Positions 17,592 to 25,455 of a DNA stretch of 44,168 nt are shown here, one piece after another (within the stretch, counting starts at the first letter, position 1; each line of letters starts with the position of its first letter). The position numbers were made by a program, and so were the translations under genes. The notes under the pieces are model-generated. The model worked only from the letters and a program-made list of their open reading frames with translations. It was not told the origin of the DNA and ran no database searches. This DNA comes from Pseudomonadota bacterium (GTDB lineage: Bacteria > Pseudomonadota > Gammaproteobacteria > Burkholderiales > Rhodocyclaceae): assembly GCA_018241725.1 (NCBI GenBank), contig JAFEDI010000034.1, forward strand, positions 1-44,168, given 5' to 3'.

Positions 17592-18218
17592 CTAGATCAG
17601 GTCGGGATGGGGGTTCGCGATGCAGCGGTAGAAGGCGCCGGTCTTGCTGACGATAAGTACCTGGGTTCCTTCGGCAAAAACGTCAGCGTCCAGGTCTGGC
17701 TCCACCATCAGGTAGTGGCTGCGGCCGTGGGCGTCCCGCACCCGGGCCTGCGCGGCAAGGCCCTTCCGTGCGGAGCCGCCGATCACCACGCCGGTGCGTC
17801 CGAGCAGGCTTTGTTCGCTGACGGCGCTCGTTTCGTCCCGCGGGACGATGTGGGCAATGAGGGTGCCGAGGGCACGCACCGTCGCCAGCCCTGCCGGTAT
17901 GGCCAGCAGGGCTGCCGGGAGTGCCGGCACATAACCGCCGAGCAGTCCATGGGCCAGCATCTGCAGGCTGTAGCCGAAGAGCGCGTAACCGGCCAGGAAG
18001 AGCAGCAGCACCACGAGCGCCGGCACCTTGCCGATGTGCAGCCAGCCGAGCACGCGATCCAACCCGGTGTCGCCGTCGATATCGGGCTGCAGGTCGTTCA
18101 ACCAATCGCTGGGGCTCATCGACAGCAGCATGCCCAAGCCTTCGAGCAGCGCGATACCGACGATCAGCGCGAATCCGACGCCGAAGGGCAGGGTCTCGGG
18201 CGCACTGAGCAGGCTCAT
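17592..18218 (-). CDS. yqiJ: YqiJ-like membrane protein with OB-fold (NfeD-related)
   Basis: The 208-residue protein has about three or four membrane segments (near 10-32, 66-88, 95-125) and a C-terminal domain (about 140-200) with the small beta-barrel look of NfeD/YqiJ OB-folds (LLGRTGVVIGGSARKGLAAQ). The family is a dedicated partner of flotillins and is thought to help place them in the membrane. Its ATG overlaps the stop of the upstream pspA-like gene by four bases (ATGA), so the two are translationally coupled. Confidence 0.82.
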   Translation of the reverse strand: MSLLSAPETLPFGVGFALIVGIALLEGLGMLLSMSPSDWLNDLQPDIDGDTGLDRVLGWLHIGKVPALVVLLLFLAGYALFGYSLQMLAHGLLGGYVPALPAALLAIPAGLATVRALGTLIAHIVPRDETSAVSEQSLLGRTGVVIGGSARKGLAAQARVRDAHGRSHYLMVEPDLDADVFAEGTQVLIVSKTGAFYRCIANPHPDLI

Positions 18219-18889
18219 GCCTTGCCCGCCTTCAGTTGGGCGATCCGCTCGGCGATGCGGTTTTCCCGCACCAATTCATCCAGAGCCTGGAGCTGAACGG
18301 CCTGCTCCAGACCATCGCTGCGGGTGAGCCCGTCAAGACCGGTCTGGCGTTCAAAGACCCGGTCGAAGGCTTCAGTGACGGCATCGATGCGCCTCGCGGC
18401 GGAAGTCCCGGCACCGGCGGCAACGGGCACCGCCGGGCTTCCCGCGGCCCGGCTCTTGCGGAACTGGGATAGGGCTTCCTGCATCTCGCGCTTCTTGGCC
18501 AGCAAGGCGGCTACGTAGCCCTGCAGTTCGCCCTCCTGCAGCAGATAGTCGCCGAGGGTGGCTTCAAGTACGGGCAACTGGGCTTCGATATCCAGCAAGC
18601 GGGCCACCGCGGCCTTCGCCAGGTCTTCCCGCCCGCTGGCCAGCGCCTCGTGACTTTGCGCCGTGAGTGCCGTGTGCTGGGCGTTGAGGCCGGTATGTCG
18701 CTGCTGGGAGAGATGGCGGTTGGCGGATACCACCCCGAGTTCGTGGCGCACGTCGTCGATCACCGCATCGGCATCGCGGATCGACTGCTCCATCATCGCT
18801 TCGGGCGCCTTGTCTTCGATCCTGTCGAGAATCGCGTGCGCGCCGCCGGCAATCACCCGGCCGACCCGGGTTTTGAGGGAATCAGACAT
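18215..18889 (-). CDS. pspA: PspA/IM30-family membrane-stress protein
   Basis: The 224-residue protein is almost entirely helical with long heptad-like stretches (about 25-155), the hallmark of PspA/Vipp1 (ESCRT-III-like) membrane-remodelling proteins. The N-terminus (SLKTRVGRVIAGGAHAILD) is amphipathic and could insert into membrane, and DRIEDKAPEAMMEQSIRD matches the PspA N-terminal region. A Pro/Ala/Gly-rich linker at about 160-175 precedes a C-terminal helical hairpin. It overlaps the upstream gene by eight bases and the downstream gene by four. No pspF, pspB or pspC is nearby and no sigma54 site is seen, so control differs from the E. coli psp system. Confidence 0.85.
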   Translation of the reverse strand: MSDSLKTRVGRVIAGGAHAILDRIEDKAPEAMMEQSIRDADAVIDDVRHELGVVSANRHLSQQRHTGLNAQHTALTAQSHEALASGREDLAKAAVARLLDIEAQLPVLEATLGDYLLQEGELQGYVAALLAKKREMQEALSQFRKSRAAGSPAVPVAAGAGTSAARRIDAVTEAFDRVFERQTGLDGLTRSDGLEQAVQLQALDELVRENRIAERIAQLKAGKA

Positions 18890-19400
18890 CGGTGAATCCT
18901 TTCAGAAGCTGGAGGTTGGTGACTAACTCGACTGTCTTGCCCAGGTGGCGCCGGACGACCGCAGGGTCATAGGCGGCGGCCTCAGGCATGACCCCTTGCC
19001 GGAGCAGCGTTTCGCCCAGCCCGAAGACCCGGCGCACAAGTGCGTCTTCGAACTTTCTGGCATCCGCTTCTGTAGCCGGGGACTGGCTCATGACAAGCGC
19101 CAGCAAGGCGGTGAGGTGTTCCAGGAGCAGGCTCACGACTTCGGAGCGCGCTTCCATCTCGCTTTCGAGACGTACCAGCCCCTCGCGCAGACGCGTCGTC
19201 AGATCACGCGCCCAGGTATGCGCCGCCATGTAGTCGAGCGCGCCGTCATGCTGACGTTTGAGCTGGCCGAGCAGGACCCGCAACTTGTCGCTGTTGGTCG
19301 TTGCCCCGTCGATCTGCAGCTGAGCAAGCCAGACATACAGATCGCCGGGAATCCGAGCCGAAAGCGGCTCCATTGAAACTACCGATGCTTGACTCGCCAT
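18882..19400 (-). CDS. RHH-like helical protein, first gene of the pspA-flotillin operon
   Basis: From ATG 19400 the product is 172 residues (a TTG at 19415 would add five). Residues about 9-45 (SARIPGDLYVWLAQLQ then a basic helix) resemble the strand-helix-helix of ribbon-helix-helix DNA-binding proteins; the rest is helical, with no membrane segment. I do not recognise the full-length family. It overlaps pspA by eight bases. If the N-terminal part does bind DNA, the dyad at 19421-19450, just upstream, is the obvious site, which would make it an autoregulator of the membrane-stress operon (inference). Confidence 0.65.
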   Translation of the reverse strand: MASQASVVSMEPLSARIPGDLYVWLAQLQIDGATTNSDKLRVLLGQLKRQHDGALDYMAAHTWARDLTTRLREGLVRLESEMEARSEVVSLLLEHLTALLALVMSQSPATEADARKFEDALVRRVFGLGETLLRQGVMPEAAAYDPAVVRRHLGKTVELVTNLQLLKGFTDV

Positions 19401-19420
19401 GGTGTTCGTCTTCAAGCGAT

Positions 19421-19463
19421 TTCATATGCATACATATTCATGCAAATGAACTTTATTAGTCAA
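19421..19463 (-). promoter_or_regulatory. Promoter and operator-like dyad of the pspA-flotillin operon
   Basis: TTCATATGCAT (19421-19431) and ATGCAAATGAA (19440-19450) form an inverted repeat with one mismatch in 11, spacer of eight. On the minus strand a -35-like TTGACT is at 19463-19458; 17 bases on, TGAATA is only a poor -10. The stretch is clearly AT-rich against its surroundings. Confidence 0.5.
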
Positions 19464-19660
19464 CAAGCATATCCATTTCGGGATTGGACTATGCGTACTG
19501 CACCGGCTTCGTCGATGCAGTAATGACTGAGGCCCACACAGCAGCCTTCGGAACGCCGTAGGTCACGAGCGACTTCGTCTCTAAGCACGCCGGTGTCAAT
19601 CGGGGTGTCCAGACATTCCTGCCCTTCTTCGTTGCCCGTACGGCAGCATGCGGAGAGCAC
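19460..19660 (-). CDS. Possible small cysteine-rich protein
   Basis: A 66-codon frame starts at GTG 19660 and contains seven cysteines, including two CC pairs (SACCRTG and EGCCVGLSHYC). It fills most of the 326-base gap between the RHH-like gene and tetR. There is no recognisable family, no clear ribosome binding site, and codon use is less GC-biased than in neighbouring genes. It may be a real small protein, a decayed gene fragment or chance. Confidence 0.25.
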   Translation of the reverse strand: MLSACCRTGNEEGQECLDTPIDTGVLRDEVARDLRRSEGCCVGLSHYCIDEAGAVRIVQSRNGYAC

Positions 19661-19690
19661 CCGAAAGACCGATGCCGCGCTTGCGCTTGC

Positions 19691-19726
19691 TTGGTAGTCC
19701 TACCAAGAACTTGGTAACCTTACCAA
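19691..19726 (+). promoter_or_regulatory. Tandem TetR operators at the export operon promoter
   Basis: Two palindromes with identical arms, TTGGTAGTCCTACCAA (19691-19706) and TTGGTAACCTTACCAA (19711-19726), are spaced 20 bases start to start, about two helical turns. The second ends at the base before the tetR ATG (19727). There is no Shine-Dalgarno between operator and ATG, so a leaderless transcript is plausible, with TTGGTA (19691) and TAACCT (19715) as weak -35 and -10 elements 18 bases apart. The first gene of the operon is the obvious repressor. Confidence 0.85.
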
Positions 19727-20293
19727 ATGCAGGATTCCAACCCCTCATCAACCGGCATCCGCCGCCGCATCCTCGACGCAGGTCTTGCCCTGCTGCGTGG
19801 GGAAGGCCTGTTCGCGCTGACGCAGCCGCGCATCGCCAAAGCGGCCGGTGTCAGCCAGAGTCATCTAACCTATTACTTTCCGACCCGTGACCGGCTGATG
19901 CTGGCAATCGCCGAGCACTCCGTCGAACAGGAACTCGGCCAGCTCGGCGGCGCTGCGGGCACCGACCCCAAGCTGGCGCTGGCGACGGCCATGCGCTTCC
20001 TGCCGCGGGTCAGGATGATGCTCGGCCTACTGGCTTCGGGCGACCGGGACCCGGACATCCGCCCCGAGTTCGCTCGCCTCGTCGCCTTCATGCGCAATGC
20101 CCTCGGCCAGGTTCTGATCCGCCTGGGCTACCGCCCGGACGCCCCCCAGGTGCTGGTCTTCCATGCCGCAGTGATCGGGCTGGCAATGATGAACCTGGGT
20201 CGCCAGAGCGCCGAGTCGGAGCAGGAGATCGACATCGGCCTCACTCAACTGCTGGCCCTCCTGCCCAGGCCGGACGAAGGAGACACCCCATGA
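19727..20293 (+). CDS. TetR-family repressor of the ABC export operon
   Basis: The 188-residue protein has an N-terminal TetR helix-turn-helix (about 10-60; TQPRIAKAAGVSQSHLTYYFPTR is split as TQPRIAKAAGVSQ then SHLTYYFPTR) and a helical ligand-binding domain. It overlaps the next gene by four bases (ATGA), so repressor and exporter share one transcript, and twin operators sit against its start codon: simple negative autoregulation relieved by a small molecule is expected. The inducer is probably a substrate of the exporter (inference). Confidence 0.9.
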   Translation: MQDSNPSSTGIRRRILDAGLALLRGEGLFALTQPRIAKAAGVSQSHLTYYFPTRDRLMLAIAEHSVEQELGQLGGAAGTDPKLALATAMRFLPRVRMMLGLLASGDRDPDIRPEFARLVAFMRNALGQVLIRLGYRPDAPQVLVFHAAVIGLAMMNLGRQSAESEQEIDIGLTQLLALLPRPDEGDTP

Positions 20294-21246
20294 AGCTCAC
20301 CCGCAGCCCCCTGCTCCTCGCAATCCTCCTGTCCGCCTGCGGCAAAGCCCCCGACGCCGGCTTCCAGGGCTATGTGGAAGGCGAATACCTGTACCTGGCC
20401 GCACCGCAGGCCGGCTACCTGAAATCCCTCGACAGCCCGCGGGGTAGCCGGGTGAAGGCCGGGCAGCAGTTGTTCGCCGTCGCCACCGACCCGGACAGTC
20501 AGGCTCTCGCCGAGGCGGAAGCCCGCAGCGGCTCAGCGAAGGAAAAGCTGGAAAACCTCAAGGCGCCGCACCGGGCGCCGGAGGTCGCCGCCCTCGAAGC
20601 CCAGCTGGCCTCCGCCGTCGCCGCCCACCGCCTGGCCGACACCCAGCTCGCCCAGCAGGACGCCCTGTTCCGCCAGCGCTTCGTCGCCCAGGCCCGCGTG
20701 GACGAGGCCCGCGCCAATCGGGACCGTGCCGTCGCCGCCGTCGAGACGGCCCGCCAGCAGCTGGAAACCTATCGCCTGGCCCTGGGGCGCCAGGCCGAAC
20801 TGCGCGGCGCCGAAGCCGATGTACAGGCCGCAACCGCGCAGGCCGCCCAGCGGCGCTGGGCTGTCGAGCGCAAAACGGTCACCGCACCGGCCGTCGGCGA
20901 GATCGTCGAAACCTACTACCGCCCCGGCGAATGGGTGCCGGCCGGCGCGCCGGTGGCCAGCCTGCTGCCCGACACCCGGCGCCGGCTGCGCTTCTTCGTG
21001 CCGGAAACCGCGGTCGCCACGCTGAAGCCCGGCCAGGCCGTCGAAGCCCACTGCGACGCCTGCCCGGCGCCGATCCACGCCACCATCGACTTCATCGCGC
21101 CGCAAGCGGAATACACGCCGCCGGTCATCTACAGCCGCGGCAGCCGCGAGAAACTGGTGTTCCGCGTCGAGGCTGCCCCCACCGCCGAACAGGCCGCCAG
21201 CCTGCGGCCCGGCCTGCCGGTGGATGTCAGCCTGGCCGGACACTGA
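20290..21246 (+). CDS. HlyD-family membrane fusion lipoprotein
   Basis: The 318-residue protein has a lipoprotein signal with lipobox LSAC (C17), so it is probably lipid-anchored in the periplasm. It shows the barrel-sandwich/lipoyl halves (about 25-75 and 195-235), a coiled-coil hairpin between them (about 78-195, rich in ALEAQLASA-type repeats) and a beta-barrel end, as in the YhiI/YbhG subgroup. It bridges the ABC exporter to an outer-membrane channel such as TolC, which is not in this window. It lies between tetR (four-base overlap) and the ATPase (one base between stop and start). Confidence 0.88.
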   Translation: MKLTRSPLLLAILLSACGKAPDAGFQGYVEGEYLYLAAPQAGYLKSLDSPRGSRVKAGQQLFAVATDPDSQALAEAEARSGSAKEKLENLKAPHRAPEVAALEAQLASAVAAHRLADTQLAQQDALFRQRFVAQARVDEARANRDRAVAAVETARQQLETYRLALGRQAELRGAEADVQAATAQAAQRRWAVERKTVTAPAVGEIVETYYRPGEWVPAGAPVASLLPDTRRRLRFFVPETAVATLKPGQAVEAHCDACPAPIHATIDFIAPQAEYTPPVIYSRGSREKLVFRVEAAPTAEQAASLRPGLPVDVSLAGH

Positions 21247-21247
21247 C

Positions 21248-22174
21248 ATGGACGAACTGGTCATCGACGTCACCGGACTCAACAAGCATTTCGGCGACAA
21301 ACACGTGGTCCGCGACCTCGGCCTGCAGGTCCGCAAGGGCGAGATCTACGGCTTCCTCGGCCCCAACGGCAGCGGCAAGACCACCTCGATCCGCATGCTG
21401 TGCGGCCTGCTGACGCCGGACAGCGGCAGCGGCACCTGCCTGGGCCTCGACGTGCTGAAGGACAGCGCCGCCATCAAGCGCCAGGTCGGCTACATGACCC
21501 AGAAGTTCTCCCTGTGGGACGACCTCAGCATCGTCGAGAACCTGGACTTCGTCGCCCGGATGTTCGGCATGCCCGACCGGCGCGAGGCCGTGGACCGGGC
21601 CATCGACGAGTTGGGCCTTGGTGGGCGCCGCAAGCAGCTCGCCGGCACCCTGTCCGGCGGCTGGAAGCAGCGCCTGGCCCTGGCCAGCTGCCTGCTCCAC
21701 CGGCCACGCCTGCTGCTCCTCGACGAGCCCACCGCCGGCGTCGACCCGAAGGCCCGCCGCGACTTCTGGGAAGAGATCCATCGCCTGTCCGCCGCCGGCA
21801 TCACCATCCTGGTGTCCACCCACTACATGGACGAGGCCGAGCGCTGCCACCGCCTGGCCTACATCGCCTACGGCAACCTGCTCGCTTCCGGCACCGCCGA
21901 CGAGGTCGTCGCCAATTGCCGGCTCAACACCTGGGAGATTGCTGGCGACGGCATCCACGGACTTGCCGAACGCTTGCGCCAACTACCCGGCGTGGACCTG
22001 GTGGCCAGCTTCGGCACGGCCCTGCACGTTAGCGGCACGGATGCAGCACGGCTCGCCGCCAGCCTGGAGGCCATGCAGAAGGAAACGGGCCTGGCCGTCA
22101 CACCGGTCGCCCCGTCCCTCGAAGACGCCTTCATCCACCTGATGCAACACACCGCCGACCCGCTGGGGAGCTGA
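21248..22174 (+). CDS. ABC exporter ATPase subunit
   Basis: From ATG 21248 the product is 308 residues. It has Walker A GPNGSGKTT, the signature LSGGWKQRLALA, Walker B LLLLDEPTAGVD and the H-switch STHYMDEAERC, and a C-terminal extension of about 80 residues as in YbhF/YhiH-type drug exporters. The LSGGW form of the signature is typical of that subgroup. Unlike E. coli YbhF it holds one ATPase domain, so it should dimerise. A GTG at 21224 gives a longer frame that overlaps the previous gene; the ATG fits family starts better. It energises the permease encoded next. Confidence 0.92.
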   Translation: MDELVIDVTGLNKHFGDKHVVRDLGLQVRKGEIYGFLGPNGSGKTTSIRMLCGLLTPDSGSGTCLGLDVLKDSAAIKRQVGYMTQKFSLWDDLSIVENLDFVARMFGMPDRREAVDRAIDELGLGGRRKQLAGTLSGGWKQRLALASCLLHRPRLLLLDEPTAGVDPKARRDFWEEIHRLSAAGITILVSTHYMDEAERCHRLAYIAYGNLLASGTADEVVANCRLNTWEIAGDGIHGLAERLRQLPGVDLVASFGTALHVSGTDAARLAASLEAMQKETGLAVTPVAPSLEDAFIHLMQHTADPLGS

Positions 22175-22178
22175 CACC

Positions 22179-23300
22179 GTGGCCCGCTTCTCCTTCTCCC
22201 GCTGGCTTGGCATCCTGATCAAGGAATTCATCCAGCTCCGCCGCGACCGCCTGACCTTCGGCATGATCGTCGGCATCCCGATCATCCAGTTGATGCTGTT
22301 TGGCTTCGCGATCAACTCCGACCCCAAGCACCTGCCCACCGCGGTAGTGATGGCCGATCCCGGCCCCTTCTCCCGCGCCTGGGTGGCCGCCATGCGCAAC
22401 AGCGACTACTTCACCATCGTCGGCAGCGTAGACGAACGCCAGGCCACCGCCCTGCTGGATCGCAGCGAAGTACAGTTCGTCGTCACCTTCCCGCCCGGCT
22501 TCAACCGCGACCTGGTGCGTGGCAAGCCGCCCACGCTGCTCGTCGAGGCCGACGCTACCGACCCGATGGCCACCGGCGGCGCCATCTCGGTGCTCAACAA
22601 GCTCGGCGCCGAAGTCTTCGCCGCCGACCTGCCCGGCCTGCAGCCGCCTGCCAGTCAGCTCGTGGACCTGCGCATCCACCGCCGCTACAACCCGGAAGGC
22701 GTCACCGCCTACAACATCGTGCCCGGCCTGATGGGCGTGATCCTGACCATGACCATGGTGCTGATGACCGGCCTGGCGATGACCCGCGAGCGGGAACGGG
22801 GCACCTTCGAGAACCTGCTCGCCACCCCGGCAACGCCGCTGGAGGTGATGACTGGCAAGATCGTGCCCTACATACTGATCGGCCTGATTCAGGTCACCCT
22901 GATCCTGCTCGCCGCACGCTGGATCTTCGACGTGCCGATGCACGGCAACCTGCTGCTGCTCTACGGCGTGGTGCTGGTCTTCATCTGCGCCAATCTGACC
23001 CTCGGCATCACCTTCAGCTCCATTGCGCGCAACCAGTTGCAGGCGATGCAGATGACCTTCTTCTTCTTTCTGCCGTCGATGCTGCTGTCCGGCTTCATGT
23101 TCCCCTTCCGCGGCATGCCGGAATGGGCCCAGACCATCGGCAACGTCCTGCCGCTGACCCATTTCCTGATACTGGTGCGTGGCATTCTTCTCAAAGGCAA
23201 CGACATGAACATGCTGTGGACGCAGATCTGGCCTATTCTCGCCTTCATGGCGGGGATACTCACCATCGGCCTGAAAACTTTCCGCCGGACGCTGGACTGA
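22179..23300 (+). CDS. ABC-2 type exporter permease
   Basis: The 373-residue protein starts at GTG, four bases after the ATPase stop. It has one N-terminal membrane helix (about 28-47), a large periplasmic domain (about 50-180), and five C-terminal helices (about 185-365), as in YbhR/YbhS/YhhJ permeases. The conserved intracellular coupling sequence MTRERERGTFENLLATP is present. Only one permease gene is present, whereas YbhFSR has two, so a homodimer is expected. With the HlyD lipoprotein it forms a tripartite exporter, probably of a drug or toxic organic compound. Confidence 0.92.
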   Translation: MARFSFSRWLGILIKEFIQLRRDRLTFGMIVGIPIIQLMLFGFAINSDPKHLPTAVVMADPGPFSRAWVAAMRNSDYFTIVGSVDERQATALLDRSEVQFVVTFPPGFNRDLVRGKPPTLLVEADATDPMATGGAISVLNKLGAEVFAADLPGLQPPASQLVDLRIHRRYNPEGVTAYNIVPGLMGVILTMTMVLMTGLAMTRERERGTFENLLATPATPLEVMTGKIVPYILIGLIQVTLILLAARWIFDVPMHGNLLLLYGVVLVFICANLTLGITFSSIARNQLQAMQMTFFFFLPSMLLSGFMFPFRGMPEWAQTIGNVLPLTHFLILVRGILLKGNDMNMLWTQIWPILAFMAGILTIGLKTFRRTLD

Positions 23301-23352
23301 GAACGGGGCGTCAACAACCGCAAATCCGCATTAATGGATCGGATAAATGTTT

Positions 23353-23397
23353 CATAATGCTGAACTTGGCAGGATCACTGTGGCCTGCCCCGTTTTT
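23353..23397 (+). promoter_or_regulatory. Candidate -10 and leader hairpin before the H-NS-like gene
   Basis: CATAAT (23353-23358) could be a -10. It is followed by a 6-bp stem GGCAGG (23368-23373) / CCTGCC (23384-23389) and a TTTTT run (23393-23397), which could instead be the terminator of the exporter operon. The two readings are not exclusive. Confidence 0.4.
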
Positions 23398-23405
23398 GCC
23401 GAATC

Positions 23406-24005
23406 ATGACCACCCGCACCCGATCCGCCCCCGCAGAAGCCGCGTCGTCCTCCATGACAGAACTGAAGTCGTATTCGCTGCCCGAGCTCGAAGAACTCGC
23501 GGAGCAGATCAAAGCCGCAATCCTCAAGCGGGAACAGGAAGAACAGGAAGCCGCCCGGCGCCAAGCCGAAGAGGCTGAACGCGCCGCACGGGCCGCCGAG
23601 GAAGAAGTCGCCCGCCTGGCAGCGGAAGCCGCCGCAAAGGCCGCGGCCGAAGCGGAAGAAAAGGCCCGCGCCGCGGTCGCCGCCAGGGAGCGCAAGCAGG
23701 CCGCCGAAAAAGCCCGCCGCGAAGCCGCGGAAGCCAAGGCACAGGCCGAAGCGCAAAAAGCGAAAGAGGCTGCGCAGGCGGAAATCTCTTTTGTGGAGGC
23801 CACCCCGCCGGCTCAACCTGAAGTAGCAGTGCCGCAGGTGCGCTTCATGCATCCCTCCAACCGCGCCCTCACCTGGTCCGGCGATGGCCCCAAGCCCGAC
23901 TGGGTCAATGCCTGGCTGGCCACCGGCGGCACGCTGTACGCCCTCGAAGTCGCCGCCGAGAAACTCGCACCCAAGCCCATTCCGGCCAGCCTCCGACCGC
24001 GCTGA
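23406..24005 (+). CDS. H-NS-like protein with long Ala/Glu helix and altered DNA-contact motif
   Basis: The 199-residue protein begins with an H-NS/MvaT-like dimerisation segment (about 20-45, SYSLPELEELAEQIKAAIL), continues as an uninterrupted highly charged Ala/Glu/Lys/Arg helix (about 45-125, predicted coiled coil), and ends in an H-NS-type DNA-binding domain (about 145-185). That domain matches the family frame with TWSGDGPKPDW at residues 156-166, where H-NS proteins usually have TWSGRGRKPKW: the Arg that enters the AT minor groove is Asp160. The helix is far longer than the usual H-NS linker. Function as nucleoid protein, partner or antagonist of true H-NS is open. A second ATG at 23454 is an alternative start. 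Confidence 0.7.
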   Translation: MTTRTRSAPAEAASSSMTELKSYSLPELEELAEQIKAAILKREQEEQEAARRQAEEAERAARAAEEEVARLAAEAAAKAAAEAEEKARAAVAARERKQAAEKARREAAEAKAQAEAQKAKEAAQAEISFVEATPPAQPEVAVPQVRFMHPSNRALTWSGDGPKPDWVNAWLATGGTLYALEVAAEKLAPKPIPASLRPR

Positions 24006-24023
24006 GAACCGATCGCCGAGGCC

Positions 24024-24045
24024 GTGCCGGCCGCTGTGCCGGCAC
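24024..24045. terminator. Stem-loop between convergent genes
   Basis: GTGCCGG (24024-24030) pairs with CCGGCAC (24039-24045) in the 48-base gap between the H-NS-like gene and the nuclease gene. There is no T-tract on either strand, so it is only a weak candidate for a shared terminator. Confidence 0.4.
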
Positions 24046-24053
24046 CCGTGCCG

Positions 24054-25451
24054 TCAGGCCGACGGTAACTGCACGATGCGGGCGCGCTTGAGCGCCTTCT
24101 GCAGAATCTTGAACACGTCGCCGTCGAAGAGCGGCCGCGCGGTTTCGAGCAGCGCGAACACCTCTCCATCGTCCTTTGCCGTGCCCAGGTAGCACCAGTT
24201 GTCCACCACGTGCACCGCCGTGCCCTCGCGGATGCCTACCGGGCCCGAATACGGCCAGGCCTCTACCTTCAGTTTCTGCAAGGCCATCATCAGGCGGGCG
24301 GTGTGCATCGCCTGGCTTTCGCCCCCAACGCAGACGCCGCGGCAGCGCTTCAGCTGGTAGCCGAAACAGGGCTGACCGGGCGGCTGCTTCTCGAGGCCGA
24401 GGCAGACCTGGCACAGCTTGTGTTCTTCGGCCAAGCCGCGCAGCGTGCGCAGCGCCGTTGCGCGGCTGCCGAAAAAACCGAACAGGTCATCACCCCAGTT
24501 CTCCGCCAGGTCACGCGCGTACACCAGTTCGGGGCGCCGACCGCCCTCGCCCTCGCCGTCACCCACCAGCCGCCATGCGCACAGGTCGGACTGGCGGCGA
24601 AGGCGGCGGTTATGGAGAGGCTGGCGACTCTTCACCAGCGAAGCCTCAAGCAGCAGTGCCTCGATCTCGCCCGCCGTCTCTATCCACTCGATGCGCCGCA
24701 ACTGCTGGGACAGGGCCATCTCCTTGGCGTTGCGACGGTCGGCGCTGAAATGGGACAGCACCCGCGTGCGGATGTCCTTGCTCTTGCCCACGTACAGCGG
24801 CAGGTCGTTCTCGCCGAAAAAGAGATACACACCGGGCCGCTCAGGCAGCTCGTCAAGGACGGACTCGTCCAGCTGCGGCGGCACCGACGGCCGGCCGGTC
24901 AGCCGCGCGATCTCGGCGTCGATCCGCCCTTCGTCGAAATGCCCGTGGATGTGCTGCCAGAACTGCCAGATCAGCTGGGCATCGGCCAGCGCCCGATGGC
25001 GCTCGCCGACCCGCAGGCCGTGCCGCTCGATCAGGCTGTCGAGGCCATGGCGCTTGTGCTCCGGGTACAGGGCCCGCGACAGCTTGACGGTGCACAGCAC
25101 CGGCGGCCGCAGCGCCAGTCCGGCCCGCTCGAAGGCGTTGCGCAGATAACCGTGATCGAAGCGCGCGTTGTGGGCAATGAACAGGCGCCCGTCGAGACGC
25201 GCATGGATTTCCGCGGCCACATCGGCAAAGCGCGGCGCATCGGCCACCATCTCGTTGCTGATGCCGGTCAGGCGGGTGATGAACTCCGGGATGCGGCTGG
25301 CCGGGCGGATCAGCTGCGACCACTCCCGCACGCCGTCCTCGTCCACCTCGACGATCCCGACCTCGGTGATGCCTTCCTCGGTAGCCGCGCCGCCATTGGT
25401 CTCGATATCGACGAAGGCCAGCCCGCGCCAGCGTCCGTTGGCCAGCCGCAC
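24054..25451 (-). CDS. DnaQ-like exonuclease fused to GIY-YIG nuclease (Cho/UvrC-like)
   Basis: The 465-residue protein has an N-terminal DEDDh 3'-5' exonuclease domain (about 10-170: FVDIETNG, then AHNARFDHGYL, then HRALADAQL) and a UvrC/Cho-type GIY-YIG endonuclease domain (about 205-290: PGVYLFFGENDLPLYVGKSK), followed by a Cys-containing region (CQVCLGLEKQPPGQPCFGYQLKRCRGVC, shown by its spaced cysteines) that is typical of these fusions. All exonuclease acidic residues and the active-site His are visible. The family is thought to act in DNA repair alongside or instead of Cho. Translation starts at GTG 25451, five bases after the stop of the small upstream gene, so the two form an operon. 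Confidence 0.9.
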   Translation of the reverse strand: MRLANGRWRGLAFVDIETNGGAATEEGITEVGIVEVDEDGVREWSQLIRPASRIPEFITRLTGISNEMVADAPRFADVAAEIHARLDGRLFIAHNARFDHGYLRNAFERAGLALRPPVLCTVKLSRALYPEHKRHGLDSLIERHGLRVGERHRALADAQLIWQFWQHIHGHFDEGRIDAEIARLTGRPSVPPQLDESVLDELPERPGVYLFFGENDLPLYVGKSKDIRTRVLSHFSADRRNAKEMALSQQLRRIEWIETAGEIEALLLEASLVKSRQPLHNRRLRRQSDLCAWRLVGDGEGEGGRRPELVYARDLAENWGDDLFGFFGSRATALRTLRGLAEEHKLCQVCLGLEKQPPGQPCFGYQLKRCRGVCVGGESQAMHTARLMMALQKLKVEAWPYSGPVGIREGTAVHVVDNWCYLGTAKDDGEVFALLETARPLFDGDVFKILQKALKRARIVQLPSA

Positions 25452-25455
25452 GCGC

